Assembly: GCF_006716765.1 (NCBI RefSeq)
Contig: NZ_VFPO01000001.1
Location: forward strand, 1,488,001 to 1,552,000
Direction: 5' to 3'
Length of the DNA: 64,000 bases
From: Actinomadura hallensis
GTDB lineage: Bacteria; Actinomycetota; Actinomycetes; Streptosporangiales; Streptosporangiaceae
Shown: in pieces, positions 48,877-56,161 of the stretch
How the letters are laid out: each line of letters begins with the position of its first letter
Position numbering within the stretch: position 1 is the first letter of the stretch
Made by a program: the position numbers and the translations under genes
The notes under the pieces: generated by a model
What the model was told of the DNA's origin: nothing
What the model saw: only the letters and a program-made list of their open reading frames with translations
Databases searched by the model: none

Positions 48877-49743
48877 ATGCGGATCGACCTGCACTGCCAC
48901 AGCGACGTGTCCGACGGGACCAGGCCGCCCGCCGAGGTCGTCCGGCTGGCCCGGGCCAAGGGCCTGGACGTGCTGGCGCTCACCGACCACGACTCCGTCG
49001 CCGGCTGGGACGAGGCCGCCGCCGCGCTGCCCGAGGGCCTGACGTTCGTCCCCGGGATCGAGCTGTCGTGCCGCCACGAGGGCCGCAGCCTCCACCTGCT
49101 CGGCTATCTGTTCGACCCCGGCGAGCCGGAGCTGGCCGCCGAGCTCGCCCGGATCCGCGACGACCGGATCGTCAGGGCGCGGGCGATGGTGGACCGGCTC
49201 CGCGAACTGGGCGTGGACGTCACCTGGGACGCGGTCCGCGCACTGGCCGGGGGCGAGGCGGTCGGACGCCCCCACATCGCGCGGGCCATGGTCGAGGCGG
49301 GCGCGGTCCGCACCGTCGACGAGGCGTTCACCGCGCGGTGGATCGCGCAGGGCGGCCGCGCCTACGCCGACCGGTACGCGCTCGACCCCGAACGGGCCGT
49401 CGGGCTCGTCCGCGCGGCCGGGGGAGTGTGCGTGCTGGCGCACCCGAGGGCCCGCCGCCGCGGGTACGTCTTCGCCGACGAGGTGATCGAGAGGCTCGCC
49501 GGGGCCGGGCTCGCCGGGATCGAGGTGGACCACCCCGACCACTCGCCGGAGGACCGCGCCCACCTGCGCCGCCTCGCCGCCGCCCTCGGCCTGGCGGCCA
49601 CGGGCTCCAGCGACGACCACGGGGCCCTGACCGGCGACCGCCTCGGCGCCGAGACCACCGACCCGGACGCCTACCGCGCGCTGGTCGCGGGCGCCGCCGG
49701 CGGCGGCCCGCGAGTGCCCGAAAGGCCCCGCGAAGCACGGTAG
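48877..49743 (+). CDS. PHP-domain phosphoesterase (TrpH/YciV type)
   Basis: This 288-residue protein has the PHP metal motifs MRIDLHCHSDVSDGT (HxH), ALTDHDSVAGW (DH), GIELSCRHEGRSLHLLGY (E, H), CVLAHPRARRR and a TGSSDDHG C-terminal motif. Family members remove 5' phosphates from 3',5'-bisphosphonucleotides and short RNAs (RNase AM type). It is likely RNA/nucleotide turnover, consistent with the neighbouring Nudix gene. Confidence 0.9.
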   Translation: MRIDLHCHSDVSDGTRPPAEVVRLARAKGLDVLALTDHDSVAGWDEAAAALPEGLTFVPGIELSCRHEGRSLHLLGYLFDPGEPELAAELARIRDDRIVRARAMVDRLRELGVDVTWDAVRALAGGEAVGRPHIARAMVEAGAVRTVDEAFTARWIAQGGRAYADRYALDPERAVGLVRAAGGVCVLAHPRARRRGYVFADEVIERLAGAGLAGIEVDHPDHSPEDRAHLRRLAAALGLAATGSSDDHGALTGDRLGAETTDPDAYRALVAGAAGGGPRVPERPREAR

Positions 49744-49753
49744 GGTTCGGAGG

Positions 49754-50458
49754 GTGGACGCGCGCATCGAACAGGTTGTGACGTCGGGGAAGGTCACCCT
49801 CGACGACACCGACTACGACGTCGAGAACAACACGTACATCGTCGGCGACGACGACGAGGTCATCGTCATCGACCCGGCGCACGACGCCGAGGCCATCCTC
49901 AAGGAGGTCGGTGACCGCGAGGTCATGGCCGTCCTGCTCACCGACGGCAACGAGCACCGCCTCAACGTGGTCCTCGAAGTCGCCGCCGCCGGCGAGGAGG
50001 ACGAGGACAACTGGGCCCCGATCGCGCTGCACCGCGCCGACCGCCTGCTGTGGCGCGACTTCTTCGGCCGCCTCGCCAAGGAGGAGGACGACGAGGACGA
50101 CGCCAAGGCGCTGCGCGCCCTCGAACCCGACATCTGGCTGGAGGACGGCGGCGTCTTCGAGATCGGCGGCGCCCAGCTGGAGATCGTGCACACCCCGGGC
50201 CACACCCCCGGCAGCGTCTGCGTGATCAGCGAGCAGCTCGGCGCCCTGTTCTCCGGGGACACGCTGCACCGCGGACGCCCCGGCTCCATCGGCGGCGTGT
50301 ACGAGGACCTGCGCGGGCAGCTCAACTCGATCGGCGCGCTGCTGACCCCCCTGCCGAAGGAGCTGAAGGTCCTGCCCGCCCAGGGCGAGGAGACCACGGT
50401 CGGCGACGAGGACTCCCGCTGGGAGACGTGGGGCGAGCTGGCGCAGGACGAGGACTGA
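49754..50458 (+). CDS. Metallo-beta-lactamase-fold protein with lost metal motif
   Basis: This 234-residue protein keeps the MBL frame: EVIVIDPAHDAEAIL, HTPGHTPGSVCV (His), LFSGDTLHRGRPG (Asp) and a C-terminal LPAQGEETTVG where a His is usual. The first motif, normally T-H-x-H-x-D-H, reads T-D-G-N-E-H-R (about residue 60), removing three of four ligands. Acidic inserts (EEDEDN, KEEDDEDDAK) are also present. It is either a structural descendant or binds metal differently. GTG start, 10 bp after the PHP gene. Confidence 0.85.
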   Translation: MDARIEQVVTSGKVTLDDTDYDVENNTYIVGDDDEVIVIDPAHDAEAILKEVGDREVMAVLLTDGNEHRLNVVLEVAAAGEEDEDNWAPIALHRADRLLWRDFFGRLAKEEDDEDDAKALRALEPDIWLEDGGVFEIGGAQLEIVHTPGHTPGSVCVISEQLGALFSGDTLHRGRPGSIGGVYEDLRGQLNSIGALLTPLPKELKVLPAQGEETTVGDEDSRWETWGELAQDED

Positions 50459-50465
50459 CGGCGCG

Positions 50466-51371
50466 TTGGGCGCCGAGCAGCTGGGCTTCGAGGGGATGCC
50501 GCGGCGGCTGTACACGTGCACGCCGTCGCGGCTGAACACGTGGCTGGACTGCCCCCGCCGCTACCGGATGACCTACCTCGACCGCCCGATGCCCCCGAAG
50601 GGCCCGCCGTGGGCGCACAACAGCGTCGGGGCGAGCATCCACAACGCGCTGGCGGGCTGGTGGCGGCTGCCCCTGCCGGAACGCACCCCGGAGGCCGCCG
50701 GCACGCTGCTGGTCCGCGGCTGGCTGACCGACGGCTTCCGCGACGAGGAGCAGTCGGCGCGGTGGCGCGACCGGGCCCGCGCGATGACCGAGCGGTACGT
50801 CGCGGGTCTCGACCCGTCCGACGAGCCGGTCGGCGTGGAGCGCACGGTCGCGACCCGCACCGACCGCATCGCCGTGTCGGGCCGCATCGACCGGCTCGAC
50901 GCCCGCGGCGACGGGCTCGCGGTCGTCGACTACAAGACGGGCCGCCGCGCCCCCACGTCCGACGACGCCCGCGGCTCCCTCGCCCTCGCGATCTACGCGG
51001 TCGCCGCGTCCCGCGTGCTGCGCCGCCCCTGCCACCGCGTCGAACTGCACCACGTCCCGTCCGGCGAGGTCGCGGCGTGGGACCACACCGACGCGTCGCT
51101 GGAGCGGCATGTCCGCCGCGCGGAGGGGATCGCGGAGGAGGCCGCCGCGGCGGACGAGGGCTACCGGGCGCGCGTTCCCCGGCCCCGCCCGTCCGAGCCC
51201 CGTCCGGCCGCCGTCGACCACGCGCCGCACGACGACCTGTTCCCGCCGCGCCCGGGCAACCTGTGCTCGTGGTGCGACTTCGCCCGCCACTGCCCGGAGG
51301 GCCAGGAGGCCGCCCCCCGGAAGGAACCGTGGGCGGCCCTCCCCGTCGACGAGGACCCCGTCGACGCCTAG
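50466..51371 (+). CDS. RecB/Cas4-like PD-(D/E)XK exonuclease with Fe-S cluster
   Basis: This 301-residue protein has the nuclease core VSGRIDRLDARGDGLAVVDYKTG (Asp...Glu-less D-Y-K-T-G) followed by LAIYAVAASRVLRRP. A first Cys (WLDCPRRY) and a C-terminal CSWCDFARHCP form the four-cysteine [4Fe-4S] site of the AddB/Cas4 group. It resects DNA ends; stand-alone actinobacterial RecB-like proteins of this type are common. The TTG start at 50466 is the earliest; an ATG at 50496 is possible. Its TAG stop shares CTAG with the convergent gene. Confidence 0.85.
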   Translation: MGAEQLGFEGMPRRLYTCTPSRLNTWLDCPRRYRMTYLDRPMPPKGPPWAHNSVGASIHNALAGWWRLPLPERTPEAAGTLLVRGWLTDGFRDEEQSARWRDRARAMTERYVAGLDPSDEPVGVERTVATRTDRIAVSGRIDRLDARGDGLAVVDYKTGRRAPTSDDARGSLALAIYAVAASRVLRRPCHRVELHHVPSGEVAAWDHTDASLERHVRRAEGIAEEAAAADEGYRARVPRPRPSEPRPAAVDHAPHDDLFPPRPGNLCSWCDFARHCPEGQEAAPRKEPWAALPVDEDPVDA

Positions 51372-52276
51372 GCCCGGGCGAGCTCCCTGCGGCGCGGCCA
51401 CCGCCGCGGATCGCGGAGGCCGAACAGGCCCCGGCTCAGGTCGTAGCCCTCGGCGGCGAGCCGCCGCCGGGTGCGTTCCAGCATGTCGCGGGTCGGCTTG
51501 GCGAAGGCGTAGTCGTGCAGCCGCTCCGGCACCGCGTTCATCGCGAGCCGGAACGACCTGAGCGCCGCCGTCACCGCCGGCTGCGGCACCTCCGGCAGCG
51601 CCCCGTACATCTCGCGGGCCCAGTCGGGCAGCGTGTAGTAGCACAGGGCGCCGAACGGGAAGTAGCCGGGCTTGCCGGGCGCCAGGAACCTCAGGTTCTC
51701 CGGCAGCGTCGGCCACATCAGGAACCGGACGGTCTCGGCGGCCTCCTCCGTCACGCGCAGCCTGGGCCGCATCTCCGCGAAGTAGGCCTCCATCTCGGCG
51801 ACGCTTCCGGGGACGTCCTCGGCGTGCAGCCCGACGAGCTCCGCCGACCTGCGCTGCTCCCGCAGGTACCGGTCGGCCATGGCGTCGGTGAGCGGGAGTC
51901 CGGCCCGGCGCGCGACGACCAGGAACGAGTAGACCTCGGCGCAGTGCACCCACAGCAGCAGCTCGGGCTGGTCGAGCCGCTCCTTCCTGCCGGTGTCGTG
52001 GTTGAGGATGCGCAGGCTCCGGTGGATCTCCCGGACCCGGTAGGCGGCCTTCTCGACCTCCTCCGGGCTGCCGAACGTCCCCAGGCCGACGAAGTCGGAG
52101 GTCCGCTGGAGCCTCCCGAAGGGGTCGTCACGGAAGTTCGAGTTCTGCCAGACACCCCACATGGCCATCGGATGCAGCGCCTGCAGCATCAGGCTGCGGA
52201 CCCCGCCGACCCACATGGTCCGGTCGAGGTGAACGCGCCAGGTGACGCTCTCGGGTGGCTGGATCGTCGCGGGCAT
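51368..52276 (-). CDS. DUF2236 (MpaB-type) haem-binding oxygenase-like protein
   Basis: This 302-residue helical protein has the DUF2236 features ALHPMAMWGVWQNSNFRDDPFGRLQRTSDFVG, REIHRSLRI, LLLWVHCAEVYSFL and LPDWAREMYGALPEV. Characterised relatives include latex-clearing protein and MpaB oxygenases, which use a b-type haem. ATG 52276 is preferred over 52288 because GGAGGTG lies 5 nt ahead of it and inside the longer reading. The region upstream has GTGTGTCATTACC-type AT-richer promoter DNA. Confidence 0.88.
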   Translation of the reverse strand: MPATIQPPESVTWRVHLDRTMWVGGVRSLMLQALHPMAMWGVWQNSNFRDDPFGRLQRTSDFVGLGTFGSPEEVEKAAYRVREIHRSLRILNHDTGRKERLDQPELLLWVHCAEVYSFLVVARRAGLPLTDAMADRYLREQRRSAELVGLHAEDVPGSVAEMEAYFAEMRPRLRVTEEAAETVRFLMWPTLPENLRFLAPGKPGYFPFGALCYYTLPDWAREMYGALPEVPQPAVTAALRSFRLAMNAVPERLHDYAFAKPTRDMLERTRRRLAAEGYDLSRGLFGLRDPRRWPRRRELARA

Positions 52277-52356
52277 CAACACCTCCATGAGACAAACTCA
52301 AGTAAGTGTGTCATTACCTGCCGGCCCTCCCGACACCGCCCCCTCCTCAGCCCCGA

Positions 52357-53388
52357 TCACCGCGTCCCCGCGGCGTCCCTGTACCGCCTGAGCAGCTCGA
52401 TGACCTCCCGCTTGAGGTCGCCCACGAAGTCCTCGCCCGGGATGTCCATGAACTCCTCCGCCGACACCCACCGGAGCTCGGAATGGTTCGAGGACGAGGG
52501 CTCCCTGGTCCCCACCCTGCGGCACAGGAACCGGATGCCCGGGATGACCGGCTCACCGGGTTCCCGGATCGTGTAGAAGACGTGCAGGTCTTCGAGGACG
52601 TCGACGTCCAGTCCCAGTTCGAGCCGGAAATGGCGCCTGACCCCGTCCGCGAACGTCTCCGACCTGCGCAGCTGACCGCCGCAGCCCTCCAGCAGCCCGG
52701 GGAACAACCGGCGCCCGGGGGACCGGCGGGCGACCAGCAGCCGTATCCGCCCGCCGTCGTCGGAGATGCACGTCCCGGCCACATGGACCTCCGGCGTCTC
52801 CCGCAGCCGCTCGCGCGGGACGAACTGCGAGGCGATCTCCCCGGTCACCCACACGCGGGCCTCGCCCATGCCGCGGAGGATGCGCTCCTGCTCCACGAAC
52901 CCCTGGGCGTCGCGAGGCAGATCCGGGAAGTCGTCGCGATCGATGATCACCCCGTAGGGGCGCGCCTCGTTGCAGAGCCGCGCGGCCTTGTTCACGTTGT
53001 GGCCGGCGAGGTCGTCGCCCGCCGCGATGACCCGGCCGCGGACGATCCCCCAGCCGAGGCTCAGCTCCGCGCCGTGCCCGACCCGGCGGCCGAACTCCCG
53101 GCAGTGCCGGGCGAAGTCGGCGTCGACCTGCCGTACCGCCGTCAGCGTCCGGGCGAGCAGCCGGGTCACCTCGGCCCGGCTGAGGTCCGCGTCGATCCGC
53201 CGGTAGATCAGCGCCCCGTCCCCGCGCGACCGGATCTCGAACGCGGGCGGTTTGAACCGGGCGCGCAGGATCGTCGTGAAGCCGTCGAGGAACCCGCGGA
53301 GGTTCACGAAGACCTCGTTGGCCTCCGACCATCTGCTGAACCCGCGCACGTCGGTGAAGATGACGAGCGCGTTGACGCCTTCGACCAC
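52357..53388 (-). CDS. Class III nucleotidyl cyclase fused to a degenerate Nudix domain
   Basis: This 343-residue protein has the cyclase half at 1-185: first metal Asp13 (IFTDVRGFSRW), second metal Asp57 (SRGDGAL), and N-K-A-A-R (transition-state Asn and Arg) in GHNVNKAARLCNEA. The base-selecting Lys position, four before Asp57, is Arg. The C-terminal half (about 205-335) has a Nudix fold (IRLLVARRSPGRRLFPGLLEGCGGQL...), but the box reads R-H-F-R-L-E-L-G, so two of three metal-binding Glu are lost. The start is set at GTG 53388 by CGGAGGGGCCC. It could make cAMP/cGMP with the Nudix part sensing a nucleotide. Confidence 0.78.
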   Translation of the reverse strand: MVEGVNALVIFTDVRGFSRWSEANEVFVNLRGFLDGFTTILRARFKPPAFEIRSRGDGALIYRRIDADLSRAEVTRLLARTLTAVRQVDADFARHCREFGRRVGHGAELSLGWGIVRGRVIAAGDDLAGHNVNKAARLCNEARPYGVIIDRDDFPDLPRDAQGFVEQERILRGMGEARVWVTGEIASQFVPRERLRETPEVHVAGTCISDDGGRIRLLVARRSPGRRLFPGLLEGCGGQLRRSETFADGVRRHFRLELGLDVDVLEDLHVFYTIREPGEPVIPGIRFLCRRVGTREPSSSNHSELRWVSAEEFMDIPGEDFVGDLKREVIELLRRYRDAAGTR

Positions 53389-53743
53389 CGGGCCCCTCCG
53401 TGTCCCCTCCACGGTCACGAGTTCCGAGGATGGCAGACTCGCGTCCTCCGGGACACGACCGCTTCAGGCCGCGAGCCCCTCGCGGCGCCGGGCGCCGGGA
53501 CGGTGGCGGACCAGGGCCGCTCACGTCCGTGAGCGTCCTCCCTGCGCCGGCGATGTCGTCGACGGATGCGGAGCTCAGCCGGCGGCGAGGGTGCGGTAAT
53601 AGTCGGCCTGGGCCGGGTAGTAGCCGCCGAACTGCGGGGCGGGGGCGCCCGTCATCGAGGCCAGACCTCCGCCGAGCACGCGAAAGGGCGACCCGCGTGC
53701 GGATCGCCCTCGTGGTCGTCGGTTCGCCGCGACCTGCGGCCGG
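53389..53743. other. Intergenic stretch, weak small-ORF candidate only
   Basis: Apart from the possible 26-codon peptide at 53575-53655, no gene, RNA or repeat is evident. The promoter of the cyclase gene must lie near 53400-53450 but cannot be fixed. Confidence 0.4.
53575..53655 (-). CDS. Possible 26-residue peptide
   Basis: ATG 53655 with a GGAGG 10 nt upstream opens a 26-codon frame encoding MTGAPAPQFGGYYPAQADYY followed by RTLAAG. The composition (Tyr, Pro, Gly, Ala) is unlike random shadow frames. It follows the DUF1059/ABM pair on the same strand after about 90 bp. No homologue is known to me. Confidence 0.25.
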   Translation of the reverse strand: MTGAPAPQFGGYYPAQADYYRTLAAG

Positions 53744-54040
53744 TCACATGGGCTCGTCGCTTATCACGTCGAGGTTCATGAACCGCGGCCCCATGGTGCA
53801 GAGCGCCTGAAGCTCCGCCGCGATGTGCTGGGTCTCGGGAAGGTCGTTGTTGAGCATCGCCGCCTCGTAGGACGGGAACTCGACGATCTCCACGAAGTGG
53901 GCCGGGTTCTCCCGGTTCCGCGTGTGCGTGTCGCGCGTGACCGTCCGCCTCCCCTCGGTCGCCGCCGCCCACTCGTCGAACAGCGGCTGCAACTCGTCGG
54001 GGCGGTCGGTCTCGTACTCGATGATCTGCATGAACGTCAT
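53744..54040 (-). CDS. Dimeric alpha-beta barrel protein (antibiotic biosynthesis monooxygenase-like)
   Basis: This 98-residue protein starts MTFMQIIEYETDRPDELQPLFDEWAAATEG and contains VEIVEFPSYEAAMLNNDLPET, the beta-alpha-beta pattern of ABM/EthD-like stress-response barrels. Such proteins are small cofactor-free oxygenases or ligand-binding dimers. It is preceded by AGGGGG and follows the DUF1059 stop by 9 bp, so the two are cotranscribed. Confidence 0.8.
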   Translation of the reverse strand: MTFMQIIEYETDRPDELQPLFDEWAAATEGRRTVTRDTHTRNRENPAHFVEIVEFPSYEAAMLNNDLPETQHIAAELQALCTMGPRFMNLDVISDEPM

Positions 54041-54049
54041 CGCTGCCCC

Positions 54050-54241
54050 CTATCGGACGCTCACCGGCTCGTCCTTGAGCATGCCGCGTATCTCTTCCCG
54101 CAGCTCCGGGCCGTCGGTGTGCCCGTGCACCGACACCGCGTGCTCCGCGGCGGCACGGACGACCTCGTCCTCCTCACCGCTGATGGTCAGGGTGCACCCG
54201 GACTCGCTCGGCAACTCCCGGCAGTCGGCCGTCTTCCGCAT
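54050..54241 (-). CDS. DUF1059 protein
   Basis: This 63-residue protein begins MRKTADCRELPSESGCTLTISGEEDEVVRAAAEHAV and ends in a helical HGHTDGPELREEIRGMLKDEP, the DUF1059 profile (D-C-R...C-x3-I-x-G...VhxH). It is a small predicted metal- or ligand-binding protein of unknown role. GGGAGGAACG precedes the ATG. It pairs with the ABM-like gene. Confidence 0.88.
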   Translation of the reverse strand: MRKTADCRELPSESGCTLTISGEEDEVVRAAAEHAVSVHGHTDGPELREEIRGMLKDEPVSVR

Positions 54242-54443
54242 CGTTCCTCCCGGTTTCGATCACCGGGCAGCCGACACCTCGACAACGGCGGCCCCGGCTC
54301 CCCGGGCCCGGCCCCGTCACACCGCCGAGTTGTGCTTTCTCTTCCACCCTCGCACAACCCCAGATCACCTGGAAGTGGCCGCACTACGGGCTCTGCCGGG
54401 GACCGGTCAGCCCCTCAGAGACGCGGACGGCGGGCGGAGGGGG

Positions 54444-55322
54444 CTATTTCAGGCCCTGGGCGCACTGGTTCCAGAAGGCGGTCAGGGCGGCCGCGGTGGT
54501 TTCGGGGGCCTCCCAGGCGGGGGAGTGGGCGGCGCCGGGGATGACGACCTTGGAGGCGTTGAGGCGTTCGGCCATCGTGGCCTGGACGGCGGGCTCCCAG
54601 GCGTCGTCGTCCTCGCCGTAGAGGACGAGGATGCCGAGGCCCGTGTCGGCGGAGTGCTTGGCCAGTTCGTCGACGCGGTCGGGCGCGGTGAGGATCTCGT
54701 CGGCCATGCACGCGAGGCCGGTCCCGGAGTTGCCGAGGGTGCGGGCCTTGAGGAAGGCGATGATCTCCTCTTCGATGCCGCGGCCCGTGTAGTCGGGTTC
54801 GAGGGCGAGCTGCCAGATCGCCTCCAGGCCGATCTCGGGGATGGCGTCGCGGAGGGCCTTGGACTTCTCGGCGGTGGCGCCGGTGACGGCGGCGGGGCCC
54901 GAGCTCATCAGGGTGAACGAGGCCGGGCGGACGCGGTCGGACAGGACCGCCTCGCGGCAGACCAGGCCCCCGAACGAGTGGCCGACGAGGTGGGCCGGTT
55001 CGGGGCCGAGGGCCTCGAGCAGGGCGCTGATGTCCTCGCCGAGGGCGGGCAGGGTGTAGGCGGACGCGTCGTCGGGGCCCGCGGACTCGTACTGGCCGCG
55101 CATGTCGATCGCCACGACGTGGCGGCCGGACGCGGCGAGCGTCTGCAGGACGGCGAGGAAGTCCTCCTTGCTGCCGGTGAGCCCGGGGACGAGGAGGGCG
55201 GGACGGCGCTCGGGCACGCCGGACCCAGGGAGGGCCTCCAGCGCGGCGAACGACCCGCGGGACGTGTCGATGTTCGTCCGGCGGACGCCGGGGGGCAGGG
55301 TCAGGAAGCGGGGCGTGCTCAC
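54444..55322 (-). CDS. Alpha/beta-hydrolase
   Basis: This 292-residue protein has the nucleophile elbow GHSFGG (Ser near residue 113), an oxyanion-hole region LLVPGLTGSKEDF, an acid in LVLYGEDDDAWEP and a C-terminal His (GAAHSPAWEAPE). It resembles haloperoxidase/lactone-hydrolase types; the substrate is unknown. A GTG start is used. It is divergent from the glycerophosphodiesterase gene with 68 bp between them. Confidence 0.88.
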   Translation of the reverse strand: MSTPRFLTLPPGVRRTNIDTSRGSFAALEALPGSGVPERRPALLVPGLTGSKEDFLAVLQTLAASGRHVVAIDMRGQYESAGPDDASAYTLPALGEDISALLEALGPEPAHLVGHSFGGLVCREAVLSDRVRPASFTLMSSGPAAVTGATAEKSKALRDAIPEIGLEAIWQLALEPDYTGRGIEEEIIAFLKARTLGNSGTGLACMADEILTAPDRVDELAKHSADTGLGILVLYGEDDDAWEPAVQATMAERLNASKVVIPGAAHSPAWEAPETTAAALTAFWNQCAQGLK

Positions 55323-55390
55323 GGGGGTCCACCATACTCAATGGGTGACGGCGTGAACCGTGAAAAATTTCCGGTGGTAGCGTCGGCAGC

Positions 55391-56119
55391 GTGCGTCCGA
55401 AGCCAGCCATCTCCGCGCACCGCCGTGACCAGCGGGGGCTGACCGGCCTCTCGGAGGCCGTCGAGTCCGGTGCAGAGTACGTGGAGATCGACATCCGGCG
55501 GACGGGGGACGGGCGGCTGGTCGTCCATCATGACCCCGATCTCGCCGGGCTGCCCTTGAAGCGGCTCACCTACGAACGGGTCCAGGAGCTCTCGCCGCGT
55601 CCCGTCCCGCTGGTCAGCGAGGCCATGGGGATCATCGGCGGCCGTGCGCAGGGTCATCTGGACCTCAAGGAGCGCGGCTGCGAGCACGAGACGGTCGAGA
55701 TGGCGATCGAGGCCTTCGGGCGGGACCGTTTCGTCGTCACCACCCGCGAGGTGCTGTCGCTCGTGCAGATCAAGCGCACCTTCCCGGGTGTGCGGACGGC
55801 GCTGTCGGTGGGGCGGAACCTGTGGGAGCGCGGCGTCGCGCACGACTTCGCGCCGCTGCCGCTGATCCGCAAGGCGGGCGCCGACATGGTCGCCGTCAAC
55901 CACCGGCTGGCCCGGGTGGGGGTGCTCCGGCAGTGCGGCCGGGCCGGCATCCCCGCCATGGTGTGGACGGTGAACGCCGAGCCGGTGATGCGGCGGTTCC
56001 TGGGCGACCCGCGTGTCGCGGTCCTGGTCACCGACCGTCCCGACATCGCGTTGAAGCTGCGGGAAGAGCGGTACCGGCCGCGGCCCAACCGCGAGACCTG
56101 GCGATGGCCTCGCGGTTGA
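55391..56119 (+). CDS. Glycerophosphodiester phosphodiesterase-like protein
   Basis: This 242-residue GDPD-fold protein has ISAHRR (catalytic His), YVEIDIRRTGDGRLVVHHDPDLAGL (Glu, Asp, His) and GHLDLKE. The C-terminal MVWTVNAEPVMRRFLGDPRVAVLVTDRP is typical. It hydrolyses glycerophosphodiesters to glycerol 3-phosphate and an alcohol. The second residue after ISAHR is Arg where HRG is normal, so one loop differs. GTG start without a strong ribosome site. Confidence 0.87.
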   Translation: MRPKPAISAHRRDQRGLTGLSEAVESGAEYVEIDIRRTGDGRLVVHHDPDLAGLPLKRLTYERVQELSPRPVPLVSEAMGIIGGRAQGHLDLKERGCEHETVEMAIEAFGRDRFVVTTREVLSLVQIKRTFPGVRTALSVGRNLWERGVAHDFAPLPLIRKAGADMVAVNHRLARVGVLRQCGRAGIPAMVWTVNAEPVMRRFLGDPRVAVLVTDRPDIALKLREERYRPRPNRETWRWPRG

Positions 56120-56161
56120 GAACGGACGGGCCCGGGCCCCGGTGAGCCCGGCGCCTCGGGG

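Noticed and set aside
51109..51371. CRISPR-associated Cas4
   Set aside because: The nuclease has the Cas4-like Fe-S cysteines but there is no CRISPR array or other cas gene in the window; it is a stand-alone RecB-like protein.
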